Shown piece by piece: positions 24,101-35,461 of a stretch of DNA of 64,000 nt (position 1 is its first letter; each line of letters begins with the position of its first letter). The notes beneath the pieces are model-generated. The model had not been told where the DNA came from. It saw only the letters and a program-made list of their open reading frames with translations, and did not search any database. Source of the stretch: Lamellibrachia columna (lineage: Eukaryota > Annelida > Polychaeta > Sabellida > Siboglinidae); the NCBI GenBank assembly GCA_963662155.1, contig OY759266.1:54803510-54867509 (forward strand). Reading direction: 5' to 3'. Both the position numbers and the translations under genes were made by a program.

Positions 24101-27100
24101 GTTACGTGCGTATCTTATGTGTGTAGTTTCCAATGACAACATGTGGACATTCACAATTTCATCATATCTCCTCATTGTTTTACGCTATGTGTTTATGTAA
24201 AACATCAGCTGTTGTAAATTTTAATGACACGGGTGACAAAAAACTAATAGTATTATTATATTGCACATGTATAACTGATTCTACATCTTGTGAGTTTAAC
24301 TGATTGTACATCTTGTATACGTTAAAAGACACCAACACAATTTTAGATAATGTGTTTTATCATTGATGTGTTATGTGCTTCAAGAAAATGAAGAAGCTGG
24401 GTTGTGGTCTGGACTCGGACAGCATCTTCTACAAACTCGGCGAGAGCGGACTCATCTCCTTCTCTGACTACGTCTTTCTTCTGGTTCTCTTATCAAGTGA
24501 GTATGTGTGCACAGGCTACATAGAGAGCTGATGGTTGTAGTCATCTTCAGCTCTCAGAGTGACTGGGTGAGTGGAGACTCATCTCCAAAATTAACATTGC
24601 ACACAGTGTTAAATGACCATGATGCATAGCAACTCACATATGTGTTCCACATTTACATTGGCACTTACTTGTTGTAATACCACGTGTTGTAGCTCCACCA
24701 CGCATGTTTGAGATAGCGTTTAAGATGTTCGACCTCAATGGTGATGGCGATGTGGTGTTTGAGGAATATGAGAAGGTATGCATTTCAACATGGACATGTT
24801 TTTTTGTCACCTAATGAACTTGTTAGTTGCCCTCTGGTTCACTTTTAGGAAGTGTAGGTATAGGGAAAACCTGGAATTTTGTTTCAGTACAAGATATTGC
24901 CCTATGAAACAAACTTTTGTTTGTAAAAACCTCTTTCCAGTGTATATTTATTTTACTAGAAACTTCCCATTGCATTTATAGAGGACATGATTCATATCAG
25001 CATTTTTATACCAACAGTAACTTGCTTGGTTAACCTTCTTCATCAAGTTTTTATCAATATAGTTTGCAGCATCATGTAGCAATTGTACATACATTCCTAC
25101 AGAAGTTGTCTGTTATTGTGACTGTAATTTTATTGTCAAGTTGTGTTTAAAAGGTTAATCTTTCTCCAAGCCATGGATGGGGCTTCTGTCCAGATTATTT
25201 CGCAGAAATGGGTGGGAATTTATTTTGTATATTAAATGATTTATTCTGGATGGCTGCAGTTCAAAATGGCATAATAAACAAGCATGTCAGCGTAACCTTC
25301 AAAATAACTTTACTTTCTTCATTTCCACCTTGTCAGTGTACCTAACTCTGAATCATGTCATGTGTCATTTTATTATGAACCAATGCCATGTCAGCGTCTC
25401 TTAAGCCTACTCTGAGCCATGTCACTTTACCGCACTCATCAGGTGGCAAATGTCATTCGGTCACAAACAAGCATTGGTATGCGTCACCGCGACCACTCAA
25501 CGACAGGCAACACATTGAAGAAGATGAGCACAGCACTGACAAGCTTCTTCTTCGGCCCAAACCTCGACCAGAAGCTGAAGGTGGAGAAGTTCCTTGACTT
25601 CCAGAGACAGCTCCAGAGGGAGATGATCTGGCTGGAGGTGAGGATCTTAGTTCATCAGTAACTGGCCTGTCTAACTTGTGTGTCTGTGTGTGCTTCCACA
25701 ATACTGGACAACAAAATGAAGACAAGTACATTAACAAGTAGAAGTGCAGAAAATTACTAAAATTGGTTTCCTACCAAAGTTCGGATTGGTCTCAACCAAC
25801 TATGATATTAAAAGATAACTTGTTTCCCAATGTTACTCACCTTTCTATTATAATTATATAGCCAGTATTCTAATGACACGTTATACATGTCTTGGTTGAC
25901 TACATTCACCTTTGTCCTAGTTCTGTCTTATGCACAACAGTTCAACAGATATGATCCAGTTGATGGACGGATCACGGAGCGTGATTTCGCAGATATCCTG
26001 CTTCTTTATGCGGGACTACCAGATAAAAAGAGGGTGCGAATGTTAAAGAAAGTACGAAAAGTGTTCAAGAATGACAAGGTCAGTGACATGACATGCGTGT
26101 GGCTGCTGTGGAGACTTGTCTGTACTTTGTCACCAGTTTCTGTTCTCCTTTTGTTAAAATCATCCGACCACACAAAGAAACTAACTCAGTGATGTATGTC
26201 ATGTTCAAAAAGGAGAAGACCGTTGAAGAAGATACCATACTAATTCTCAGACCCCCTCCTTCAATCAGTACTTTAAAATGTTAATAATTTTGCAGATCCA
26301 AAAACAGCAGTGAATGGTTATGCTATTTAAAGCAATAGTAGTTCCATAACAGTTCAACAAATGGCGCTGTATGATGCAACAGTGGTCATATTTCACATGC
26401 ACCCGACATTAATTAAAATTAGTATGCAGGCTTTGATCCCCCCTTAGTCTGCCCTGAACAAATTGGTAAATGTCAACAATTGTGAATGGCCAAAACACAG
26501 TTCACTCTGATTGACATAGAATGTTGGTTGACACAGTTTGTTTGTTCCCGGTGCAGTAATAAAACATCTCCATGTGATAAACAACAACTGGCTTTTGAAG
26601 AAGGAGTAAACTGTTTTGCTTTGTGGTCTCCTGACATCGAGAGATCCCAGGTCAGAAATAATAACGCAGAATACCTTTAATAAAAATGCAGAACACCTCA
26701 TCAATGGTGAGCGGATAATCAGTGGTGATGTTGAGCGGATAATCAATGAATGGTGAGTGGATAATCAATGAATGGTGAAAAGATAATCAATGAATGGTGA
26801 GCGGATAATCAATGAATGGTGAGTGGATAATCGATGAATGGTGAGCAAATAATCAGTGAATGGTGAGTGGATAATCAGTGAATGGAACAAATTATCTACA
26901 GATTGTGTAACTGCTAGCATTGTGAATATGTTTGAGAACAAGGTTGCCACATATCTCGGGAGAGTGGATTACACATAGATTAGAAATGTTGAACTCTCGA
27001 TAAGCCAATGGCTTCCTTGTCCATTTGCCTTCTGGGCCTTTGCTTTGGATGGCAAATCTTGTTAAATCAATGTGCTAAGTACCTGGCATGGGTTGGAAAT

Positions 27101-28499
27101 CTGAAATATGGAGCAATAAAACCTCAACTATCTGGTATCACTCTAACTCGCTTAGTGGGTCAATTTTAACTTGGAATAGTGGCCTCTTATCCAACAAAAA
27201 CATCAGTCACAGCGGTATCCAGAAATTACTACATAAAAGGCATTCTTCTCAACAATTCCATAAATTTACCACATCATTGAATCTTTTTACAGGGTATCAC
27301 ATTCGATGAGTATCTTGACTTCTACAAAGTGCTTCGATTCATCAATGACGTAGATACAGCACTCATGTTCTACCACGTGGCTGGCGCTTCAATTGATAAA
27401 GGTACATCCAATGGCAAGCAGGGAGTAATGTTGCAGTTCAAGTCAACAAGTCATCTTAAAATTAAACCAGATGGCATTATTGTTGACCTGGGTTAGTACA
27501 TACAATTGTATTACATACAATTGTGGCTAACATTTTTATGCTACAGTTTTACTAGAACCACAGTAATGTTAATTTTTTTATGGAACTATTTTATGCATCC
27601 CTTGTGCACAAATGCTATGTGTAACAAGTTGTAAATAACAATGGCGTTGCCTAGCCTACCATTAATTTATACCACTCTGCCACCCGCCATTTTAATTTAT
27701 AATCAAGTAGTGGCAGTAGTGATATGGTGAGTGGTGCCAATTTTGGGGAGTGCTGCTGCAAAATTGTGGTTCAAAGTGCCACCTGTTGACTGAGATGGGA
27801 ATTTTAATGAGCATTGGAGGAGTTCCCCTTATACCTGATTGCAACCCAGTGGTCCTGGTGCAATGACAGTTAAATGTCATTACCTGTTAAATGCTGTTAT
27901 TTGCAGGTTGTATTCATGTAACCCTGTTGCAGGTACACTGCAACATGTCGCAAAGACAGTGGCCCATGTCAACCTCAGTGACCACATCACCAACGTCGTA
28001 TTTGTTCTCTTTGATGAGAATGGTGAGTGTCTGTCTGTTACTTTGTAACGTAATTTATGCTGCCAGGGTGGGCTTCTTGTGTGGATCAAACACTTAGAAG
28101 CATGTTTAGCCTACGTATTCTGTTGTTTGCAGTTGTAGATATTAAAAAGAATGTGCTGTAAGAGCCAATAAAACAGTCTGAATTGCACAAGAAGTACACA
28201 GAGTTTCCCAAATTTGGTAACATATTTATTGGTTTGGATGTTGGTAGACCTCAGTGATAGGCGTGTGACTGAATCAAAGTGTGTGAGTGTGCCAACGAAT
28301 GGGAACTGTGTAAAGAAGAGTTTGTATCTTTGTAGATGATGGTGAGTTGAGCAATAAGGAGTTTGTGTCAGTGATGAAGAGGAGGTTGATGCGAGGCTTA
28401 GAGCGACCAAAGGACACAGGATTTGTCAGACTTATCAATGCCATGTGGAAATGTACGAAGAGTGGCACTCCATCCATCCTAGACGGTGGCAGTCACTAA
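15173..28499 (+). CDS. MICU1: Mitochondrial calcium uptake protein 1 (MICU1) orthologue
   Basis: EF-hand gatekeeper of the mitochondrial Ca2+ uniporter (MCU), acting in the intermembrane space. Coding exons: 15173-15408, 15994-16141, 16602-16749, 20773-20810, 21840-21851, 24385-24496, 24693-24775, 25443-25637, 25941-26078, 27293-27401, 27933-28022, 28336-28499. Phases agree throughout, giving 490 aa (human 476). Residues 1-58 are basic and presequence-like; 59-76 form a hydrophobic segment; a KRKKKK basic run precedes GFHDRK. EF-hand 1 is [12 protein letters not shown] (245-256) and EF-hand 2 is [12 protein letters not shown] (434-445), the latter split by an intron; both keep the Ca2+ ligands. 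[24 protein letters not shown] and MRHRDxxTTGNTLK-type blocks separate it from MICU2/3. The first exon opens at an acceptor (15107), so a 5' UTR exon probably lies upstream. The start at 15173 is the first in-frame ATG and could be wrong if an upstream coding exon exists. The C-terminal tail after MWKC differs from vertebrates. Confidence 0.93.
16947..17425. repeat. 28-bp minisatellite, about 17 copies
   Basis: The unit GGGACCATGGCAYAGACACC plus AGGYAGAA is repeated head to tail inside a MICU1 intron. Copies differ at a few fixed positions (CACAGAC/CATAGAC/CATGGAC, CAGGCAG/CAGGTAG/CAGACAG). Because 28 is not a multiple of 3, the repeat cycles through frames and produces long open frames on both strands. 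These are not genes. Confidence 0.95.
17426..17545 (-). mobile_element. tRNA-derived SINE fragment, family C
   Basis: Read on the minus strand it has the tRNA-like head GGCGGTTAGAATGCCAGACT, the B box GGTTCGAGTCC (17492-17502) and a body TTTTGTTCATCACATTTTGCC then CGGATGAGGCACTAAAGGC. The body resembles the central part of family A (TTCGTTCACCCCACTTTGCC, CGGAAGAAACACTAAAAGCC), so the two families appear to share a central domain behind different tRNA heads. The fragment ends where the 28-bp minisatellite starts. Confidence 0.6.
17630..19235 (+). mobile_element. CR1-like LINE, 5'-truncated
   Basis: A 5'-truncated non-LTR retrotransposon inserted in a MICU1 intron in the sense direction. It keeps the reverse transcriptase reading frame and a short 3' tail. 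The tail has a repeated word AAATCTTGTT at its end (about 19210-19232), as CR1-group elements end in short tandem repeats instead of poly(A). A second, 3'-only copy of the same family lies at 26883-27066. Confidence 0.85.
17651..19147 (+). CDS. CR1-like reverse transcriptase (5'-truncated ORF2)
   Basis: RNA-directed DNA polymerase of a LINE. The 498-residue open frame has no internal stop or frameshift. It begins inside the fingers ([16 protein letters not shown]), then [20 protein letters not shown], palm Asp in [27 protein letters not shown], the catalytic FADDTKLF (about 18340-18362) and the thumb with [21 protein letters not shown] and [11 protein letters not shown]. The C-terminal blocks are typical of CR1-group proteins. 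The N-terminal endonuclease is absent, since the frame is still open-ended upstream and starts mid-domain, so this copy cannot move alone. The ATG at 17651 is the first in the surviving frame, not a native start. The clean frame suggests recent insertion. Confidence 0.85.
   Translation: MVAKKIRAMKDNKSPGVDGIPPKLLMETVDQISIPLARVFNLSLKEGVVPFEWKEANIIPLFKKGSRNKSENYRPVSLTSVICKLLERLIKDHMVDFLVKHKLLNSSQHGFLKARSCLTNMLCFLEEITKWIDVGSPVDIIYLDFQKAFDKVPHQRLLLKLKAHGIGDSITDWIEQWLTDRRQRVVVDGEVSNWKSVLSGVPQGSVLGPILFLIYINDLDDSITSNVLKFADDTKLFRKVNTDGDKQHLQNDLDRLVKWSEKWQMLFNFGKCKCLHTGHGNLNVNYKMGDTVLGTTVKEKDLGVTISADMKVSEQCGIAASKGNQILGLIRRNITYKGKKLIIPLYKAIVRPHLEYCIQAWRPYRKKDIDTLERIQRRATKMIPELRDLSYEERLKECGLTTLETRRLRGDQIEVFKILNGYEIIDRNMFFSLKKDSRTRGHEVKLVKDQCRLDIRKHSFSQRTINEWNKLSTDCVTASSVNMFKNKVDTYLRRAGYK
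19236..20772. other. MICU1 intron, nothing further recognised
   Basis: Intronic sequence between the LINE and the next MICU1 exon. A locally repeated word (GTTGTAAC, GGGGCAAGTTGTAAC) occurs around 19890-19950. No gene family is recognised. Confidence 0.5.
21840..21851 (+). other. MICU1: MICU1 12-nt microexon (EAIT)
   Basis: A 12-nt exon, GAAGCCATCACG, lies between a pyrimidine tract plus AAAAG acceptor and a perfect GTGAGT donor. It joins FDPK (exon ending 20810) to KMKKLG (exon starting 24385) in phase 0, so inclusion adds Glu-Ala-Ile-Thr and skipping keeps the frame. In vertebrates a 4-residue alternative microexon is known at the equivalent place in MICU1 (the MICU1.1 form). Transcript data are needed to prove use. 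Confidence 0.7.
21852..22842. other. MICU1 intron, nothing recognised
   Basis: AT-rich intronic sequence with no recognised repeat or gene. Confidence 0.5.
22843..23107. repeat. 46-bp minisatellite, about 6 copies
   Basis: The unit AATATATTGGCTGGGACAGA plus a 26-bp remainder ending in CCTGCTTTATTC is repeated head to tail, with A/G variation in GGGACAGAATC/GGGACGGAATC. It lies in a MICU1 intron. The open frames with [18 protein letters not shown] repeats are by-products. Confidence 0.9.
23108..24384. other. MICU1 intron, nothing recognised
   Basis: Intronic sequence with no recognised gene, RNA or repeat. Confidence 0.5.
26700..26882. repeat. 22-bp minisatellite, about 8 copies
   Basis: Copies of GGATAATCAATGAATGGTGA plus GC or GT follow each other in a MICU1 intron. 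The last copy runs into the LINE 3' fragment (GAATGGAACAAATTATCTAC). The LINE itself contains AATGAATGGAACAAATTG at this point, so the minisatellite may have arisen by expansion at the LINE junction. Confidence 0.8.
26883..27066 (+). mobile_element. CR1-like LINE 3' fragment
   Basis: This matches the last 180 bp of the element at 17630-19235 (19050-19235). It covers the end of the reverse transcriptase frame (LSTDCVTAS...NMF region) and the 3' UTR (TCGATAAGCCAATGGCTTCC), ending TGGCAAATCTTGTTAAATC. Several substitutions separate the copies. It is a dead, severely 5'-truncated insertion. Confidence 0.85.
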
Positions 28500-28607
28500 G
28501 GCACTGTGACTGTTATCAGTAGTTTCACCAGAGTTAAATTGTGGTTAGCCTTGTCAATCACGTTAGTGTAATTTTTCTTTACGCGTGACTCTTGTACGAA
28601 ACATTTT

Positions 28608-28613
28608 AATAAA
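28608..28613 (+). terminator. Poly(A) signal AATAAA for MICU1
   Basis: AATAAA about 109 nt after the MICU1 stop codon, the first canonical signal in the 3' UTR. Confidence 0.6.
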
Positions 28614-31600
28614 ATATGCTAATTGAAGGGCAAGTCAAACAGGATCAGGAATTGACGTTGATGCATCATGCAACCAAGCATGGCAGCAATTTGTGAGCAG
28701 CAGTGAGCCCAATCATGTGTGACAGCAGCCTTGCAGCAGTGTTGTTGCCATGCAGGGGAACCACAGAACGCCGAAGTCCTTAGTTTGTCACCAGCATACA
28801 GTTGTAATTTTTCCCATGATAGTAGACTGTTTTCTTATATATATGAGCCATTATATCTGGATTTGATTGAATAAGATTATGTAGATAAATTACATTTCTT
28901 GGTGTGAAGTGGTAGAATGCTTATTTAGGTTGCAATTTTCACAATGAATTTGGTCATGGGGTCTCCTTGTCAATATGATAGTGTATATACTAAGATGCAT
29001 GCAACACTCGGGTCCTGCAGATGACCAAAGGGAACTATTTCCATTACAGCTGTATTAGCTACATATAATATATAAATGTAAGTTTTCCTTCTCTTTATGG
29101 GTTTTTCTCTACTGATGGGTAGTACCCACAGTATTGACCATGGAGTTACGAATCATGTACATAAACAGACTGTGGTCAGTTAGTTTGAATTTAATATATC
29201 ACATATAATCATGTTGTCTGGAAACCAATTGCCTTCAGGTGCTAAACTTAATGCTGTGAACTTATTCTGTTGCACCCAAATTCAAATAAAAGATTCTTGT
29301 GCTATAATGATGTTAACTCCTGCAGTAATTTTGCCAGCACCTAATTGTTTTATGATCATATTTCAATATTCAGCATGCAAGGTTAATTTCTGACGAGTTT
29401 GGTGCCTACAGATGAACATGGCATGTCCTGTGCTGCCAACTAAACACTGTAGCCATTCACAGACTGCCACAAACAGTGCAGTCGTTAATTACATGTTACT
29501 TTGATTGTTTTTTCTTAGTCATTGTTTGCACGAACTATACCTCTGAAAGTTGAGACAGGAAGGTAACCCTATCTTCTACCACACAACCTGGCTTCAACTG
29601 ATCAGATGGCATGACAGATAACAAACAAGGCCACAGTGCATCAGGCAACAATAATTTCTTTTGCACATGTTAATATATTAGACCAGTTCATTTTATTATT
29701 TTCTTCTAAGCTCTGAAAAAAAATTAATAAAAACGTATTGGGTGTGGGTGGGTCAAGGGCCCACTTGGATTATAAAAAAAAATTAGAAAGGTATATTTTA
29801 TTGATTTTTCTCCACTTATTACTTACTATAATCGGTTTTCCATTGACAATGCATGTACACTGCAGTGCCTGTGTCTGGGTGGGTGGGGCCAACTCTATTG
29901 AATTATTTTGGATTAACAGATTCTATTACATATGTTCTCCCAACAACAACCATTTTGAATCATCTTTATTGTTTGGTCCATCTAGAGACCTGCAACTAGA
30001 CCCCAAAACAAAAACAAGATAAGTAACGAGTGCCCAGTTTAAAGCACTCACAGAACTTATTTACTTATTGCCTACATCTGATACAGCCATAACTATGCCT
30101 ACCTAATGCAACAAAGTAACCTTACAAAGTTTTCTTAACTGTTTAATAAAGCCATTCTCATCTCGCCACACCACGTTGAGAACAGTTAAGCAAACCTATG
30201 ACAGTAACAAAAAAGAAAGCAAACAATCAGGTGACTATTTTTCTGCCATCAACACATTGTGAAAAAGGTAACAAGTTCAGCCCTGTAAATGCCACCCAGC
30301 TGCAAAACAAGGCTTCTTCTTTCAGGTGACGGAAGAAGAATCCTTGTTTGGAAAGAAGAAAACAAGGAAATGTTTGTTAACACTCAAATTAACAAATAGG
30401 CATTTCAAAAATTACAGCAAACTGAATTTTAATTGCTGCTTGCGGTTTATACCAGCAAGCCATCCTTCAGTTTGCTATAGGTGAAAGACCAGGCAGACAG
30501 TAGATACTTATTAGATTCCTTGAAACTGCAGATACATTTTAGACAAACATGATTCATTAAAGATACTCTAGTTTGTAAACATAACAATGGACAAGATGTA
30601 ACAAGACTGCCATCCAAGGCAACAGGCTCCAGATGGCATATGGACTGGCTTATCAGAGTCCAATAACTTCATCAAATGGTACATACATATAGATACGAAT
30701 GACTGAAGATGCTGTGAAGAGTATATACATATTGAAGTTCCATTATAAAATATTGACCAGACAGATTCTCAACAGAACCATAACAACGATACACCAGTAG
30801 CCAGGACAAGGCCACTTCACAAGCTCATTGCATCAGCCTTTCCCTCTCAATAATAGGGCTAATGTTTTGTTATCGAGATAAATGTAGGGAAAGGAGCTCC
30901 TCAATTGTTAGTGAAATTATGCCCCATTCCTGGAAGTGGCATTCTTGAAAGATATACTAATTTCATAAGTCAAATATGTGTGTAATTATATATATATATA
31001 TATAACAATTATATATATATATATTATATTTAAATACGAGTGAAGTAACTTATAAAATGTGTACCTCATGAGAATATGGGACCAACTTGATACACATATT
31101 GGCCTCTCGTGACTTCAAATATATTACATGTGAATGTTTGATATGTACACCACCGACAATCACATAGGTCATTTCAGTGGTGCAAGCCAAAACTGGCTAC
31201 GTATATCAGTACTACGATGTGGTGTTACTTCAGGGAACACAACCACACTACTCTTGGGCTTGCCCAAGTGATGCCTTTTGTTTTAGTCCTCAACGTACCT
31301 GATGACTACAACATGCTGCTGTTTTGCACTTTTCAATACATTGTGCTTTGTCACACGCCAACAGTGACATTATCATAATTAAAGCTTGTTTATATTGATA
31401 AATATTTACAATGTTTGAATGAAAAGCAGCAATGTAGCAATCCACCACCAATCGTCTCAGATGAAGAGGCACTAAATGCCATAATATTGACACTTGAATG
31501 TTAAAAATACTACCTGTTAGCCACTGCTTGGCTCTATGGTGCATGTCTTCTAAAAGCACATGCAAGCACGCCTGCATGCCCAAACAGCCACGACGCAACA

Positions 31601-31682
31601 TGACAATCGAGTTTAACATTGGTTGTTTAAAACATGCCCTGTACCACGTGAGCACAAGTCATAAGTGCGTGCCGGTGTCGTC
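28614..31682. other. Convergent intergenic/3' UTR region between MICU1 and MOB1
   Basis: About 3 kb between the stop codons of two convergent genes. It should hold the MOB1 3' UTR, but I could not fix its end. Short (TA)n tracts occur at 30989-31024. Open frames here match no family. Confidence 0.5.
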
Positions 31683-34600
31683 TCATCGGTCCTTACTCGT
31701 CAGTTTGTCTATGAGCTCCTGCAGCGGAGCTAGTTCACGTTTATCAACGAGGCCAAACTCTTGTACGAAGAAGATGAAGTGCTTGAAGGATGTGTTTAGG
31801 TGCGCCTCCTCCTCCAATTGTATCACCTGGGGAAAGTGTTGGTGGTAGATGTGGGCATACACGCGGAACAGGCGCTTCAGGATCGTCTTCGCCATAGACA
31901 AGAAGTTGCGTGGAAATGGCACACCTGCAACAGTGGGTGACAACAACAGGTAACAATAGTAGCAACATTGTGACATTCATTTGGATCCCTCCTGTAAATA
32001 ATTAATATTATTAAATAATTAAGCATGTCTTATTGTACTCATGTTACAACCATCTACACAGGAATAATATATAGCAATACTAGCTGCCATAAATGTATGC
32101 AGTTAACATTATATCCTGACAATTTTGCATAATTACAATAATTTATTATTGAGCATCTGTGAACATTTAAAAATTGATCAACTACTATCAACATTTTGAA
32201 CTTTTTATATTGTATTTCAACCAGTATATCCAGTTAACTTGAAGTCAAGTATATATATTTGATTGTGTTTGCACATGTGCATGCACGCATAAATGTAACC
32301 ATGTGTACACATTTTACTACAACCACTTAAATGTCAACAATTCCAGACCTTAGAATACTGCTTAACATTTGATCAACTACTATGAGCATTTTGAACTTTC
32401 TATATTGCAATGCCGACAGCCATAACTGTATACGATGAATATCATACTTGACATCGAGTTGACCACCAATGACAATATATATATAGGCATCATGCGATTG
32501 ACACACCTATTTTTGATGGGAACAAAGTCTCATCATCGAGTTGATCCTGCACCCATGTCATCAGATAGTCAATATACTTCGGTGCTGAACACTTGATGGG
32601 TTTCTTGATGGTGTGTCCATCGGCCCAGTGGTACTCGTAGCGGGGGCCGGCCGACATCACTGGACAGCTCTGTTCTGTACAGAACTCAGTCACGGTGCCG
32701 TACAGCATGTTGATCTGGTTGAAGAAGTCGACCGCTGGCAAATATATACACTTGACATTGAAATAGAATTGATTCCAGGGTCCATTAAAATATGTAATTC
32801 CTTAATTAAAGTTAAACTAACACAAGTCATGAATACCCCAATGAACCAGTGGCAATATTTGTTATCACCCCTTAGGATCCACCTGAATAAATATTCAGTT
32901 AAACTTTGACCTAGTTGTGGCATCAACTATTTAATAGGGTGTCAATGGAAATTTCAAATTGCAGATCTATTTTGTTTTACATATTTTTTATAATATGGCT
33001 GCAGCCAGGAGAAATGTTAATATAAAAACAGTTTCAAAATCAGTAAAGTACTTTTTGATATATGAATTTTTGAAGACGTCAAATTTAACACATTTTTCAG
33101 ATTGTGTGCCTCTCTTGTATAGTAACTCTGAACCAGAAAGTGCATCCCAAAATTGGGGCATATTTCATTAAAACTGTAACAAAAACAGTTATGTTCAATT
33201 CTTATTAGTGAAATTTGACATTAATAGATTTGTAGTTCTAGATTTCAAATATGTCAAAAACTAAAACATTTTTTATAAATTATTAAATCTCCATTGGCCT
33301 AATTTGTATAAATGTGCATGATTTTCAGGGAAGCTAATTAATTCAATTATTAAAAAAAAATATTTAGTTGTGACTATCATGAATAATGCAACAAATGAAC
33401 AGTCAAATGTGTCCATTATTATTTTAGACAGAACAAGAAACTAATTAATTAATTAAACAAGATTATTAATTAATTAATAGAACAAGGTGAACTATTTTGC
33501 AATGATCAGTGTTGAATATATCAAATGGAAGATGAGGACCTCAGCAAGTGATATAATTAATTAACTGAACAAGATGAACTAGTTTGCAGTGATCGTAATG
33601 TGTGATGTCAAATGAAAGCTAACAAGCTCAGCAATCAATATACATACACTGTATACATGTACCATAATAAGAAATTAATTAATTAATAGAAGATAAATTA
33701 ATTCATTAATTAATAGAAGATAAAGTAATTAATATAACAAGATTAACTATTTTGCAGTTATCATAGCATTAATTTTCATTTGTATAGCGTCAGGCCCTTA
33801 GCCAGAAATAAAATGTTGCCAATCTTGAACATTCTAAAAAACCTGAAATGTGCAAACGGCTTCCGTGGAAGCTGTTGCGTCTATGACAGTCGTTATTGGT
33901 CCAATTGATTTTTTTTCATTGGCAAGCCAATGCTGGTTGATATAATGACAGCCATTATTAGTCCATTTGGTTTTTGTACTGGTAGGCCAATACAAGTTGA
34001 GCAATAAATTCACCCTCAGCAATGGTCACTCATCGGTCACATGAACAGAGCAAACGTGAATTAACCCGACTCGATACAATTGGTCTTAAATGATCTTTCG
34101 TGAGGCCAGTCACAGAAACTTCTGAACGCTTATATTAGGAGGGTGGGTGTCTTTAAAACTCTCATGTCGCTAGATCTGGACCAATTTTTTTTATCAGATT
34201 TAAAAAGGAATAATGTAATAAAATTACTGTTTGTGATGTAGCAACTTGTTGACAATATCACGATGACGGGAACGAGACAACAATTCTTTTCCTTGCCATT
34301 TTCATAATGTTACAATAAACTGCTTGCGATGCTATTCGAGATTTAATAAGTTTATTATATTAGCTTTAATTTGATGTATAACATAAATATATAGACAAAT
34401 GAGATCCGGTGCCAGTTTGTCGTTGAAGCAAGATGCTCCTAAATGTGGAGTGGGGCTGCATCGGAGGCAGCCACTTCAAAGTGCGCTTACACAATAAATC
34501 TTTAAAGATGCAAAGAAATGAATATTACACAAAGTAGTAGTCATGCCATGTAATTTTATTCCAAAGAAACAATATGTATGACAAATGCTTAGTTACGTGA

Positions 34601-35461
34601 AAGCAAGTTGAAAGTCGGCCAAATTGTAACAGATTCTTGTCCGACTGAATCAGCAGCATCGCTTGTTGACATCCCTACATTAAAATTTGTGTTTGGTAGA
34701 GAACTATATTAAATGCAAACTATCACTGTGTTATTTAAAAGAATGCACTGAGCAAATCCAAAGTAAAAACTGAGGTAGTAACATAATAAATAAGTGAATC
34801 AGACAGGACTCACTGTTGACTGCAACCCATTCGTTGAGGTCTTCTCCCTCAGGTAGCATCACAGCTAACCGCAAGTTTCCGCTGCCCAGTGTTGCAGCAG
34901 CATGTTTCATCAAGTCATACTGGTGAGTGCCCTCGGGAATGTTCTTCTTTGGCTTGAATGTCTTGCTGTTGCGACTGCCACTGTCATGGGCATAGCATGG
35001 CAGTCAGACTACACGTAAGATTTCACTCGCAACTGATCCTGTTTCTAGCCATTAGTCCTGTCATCATATACCATTCTATTCTATAATGACAGTGGAACAA
35101 ATACATAATAAGTGTGTTATCACTAAATTAAAACGCAAACAAAATCATATCTACACCTGTCAATACACGGAAACCGTTTCGTTTTAAATTTAGAAAGGAA
35201 ATGAACTAGGCTAGGGCCAGGCTTTATTGTGAAAACATATATTTGTGACGTTGTACTTTCCTTCTTAAGGTATGCATATTGAACAATCGATAACCATTAA
35301 CAGCGATTTGACGAAGAATACATTTTACAAAACGACATAGACACGTAACTGAAAATCGACTGGAGACTGTCCAGTTGACAGGCCAGTAGTTTTCAATGAC
35401 AGTCAGTGTTTACATTTAGAAGAGGATAATATTGGAAGACTACTTACAAAAGGAAGCTCAT
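31683..35461 (-). CDS. MOB1: MOB kinase activator 1 (MOB1/Mats)
   Basis: Adaptor that binds and activates LATS/NDR kinases in the Hippo pathway after phosphorylation by MST/Hippo. Four coding exons on the minus strand: 35448-35461, 34814-34980, 32507-32734 and 31683-31924. All junctions are GT-AG with matching phase. The product is 216 aa, the same as human MOB1A. The first exon codes only for MSFL plus two bases of Phe. Thr12 (SKTFKPKK) and Thr35 (AATLGSGN), the MST sites in human MOB1, are present. The zinc ligands are the two Cys in FCTEQSC (79 and 84) and two His in YAHIYHQHF (161 and 166). The protein ends LTSKDR as in Drosophila Mats. The sequence is so close to known MOB1 that identity is not in doubt; the largest intron (32735-34813) holds only AT-rich repeats. 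Confidence 0.97.
33420..33765. repeat. Degenerate ~100-bp repeats in MOB1 intron
   Basis: The words AATTAATTAATAGAACAAG, GAACTATTTTGCA/GAACTAGTTTGCA and a following TCAAATG recur three or four times with drift. The spacing is roughly 100 bp. Non-coding. Confidence 0.5.

Noticed and set aside
29738..30022. 94-codon plus-strand open frame between MICU1 and MOB1
   Set aside because: No recognisable domain, no splice context, and it lies in probable 3' UTR/intergenic sequence.
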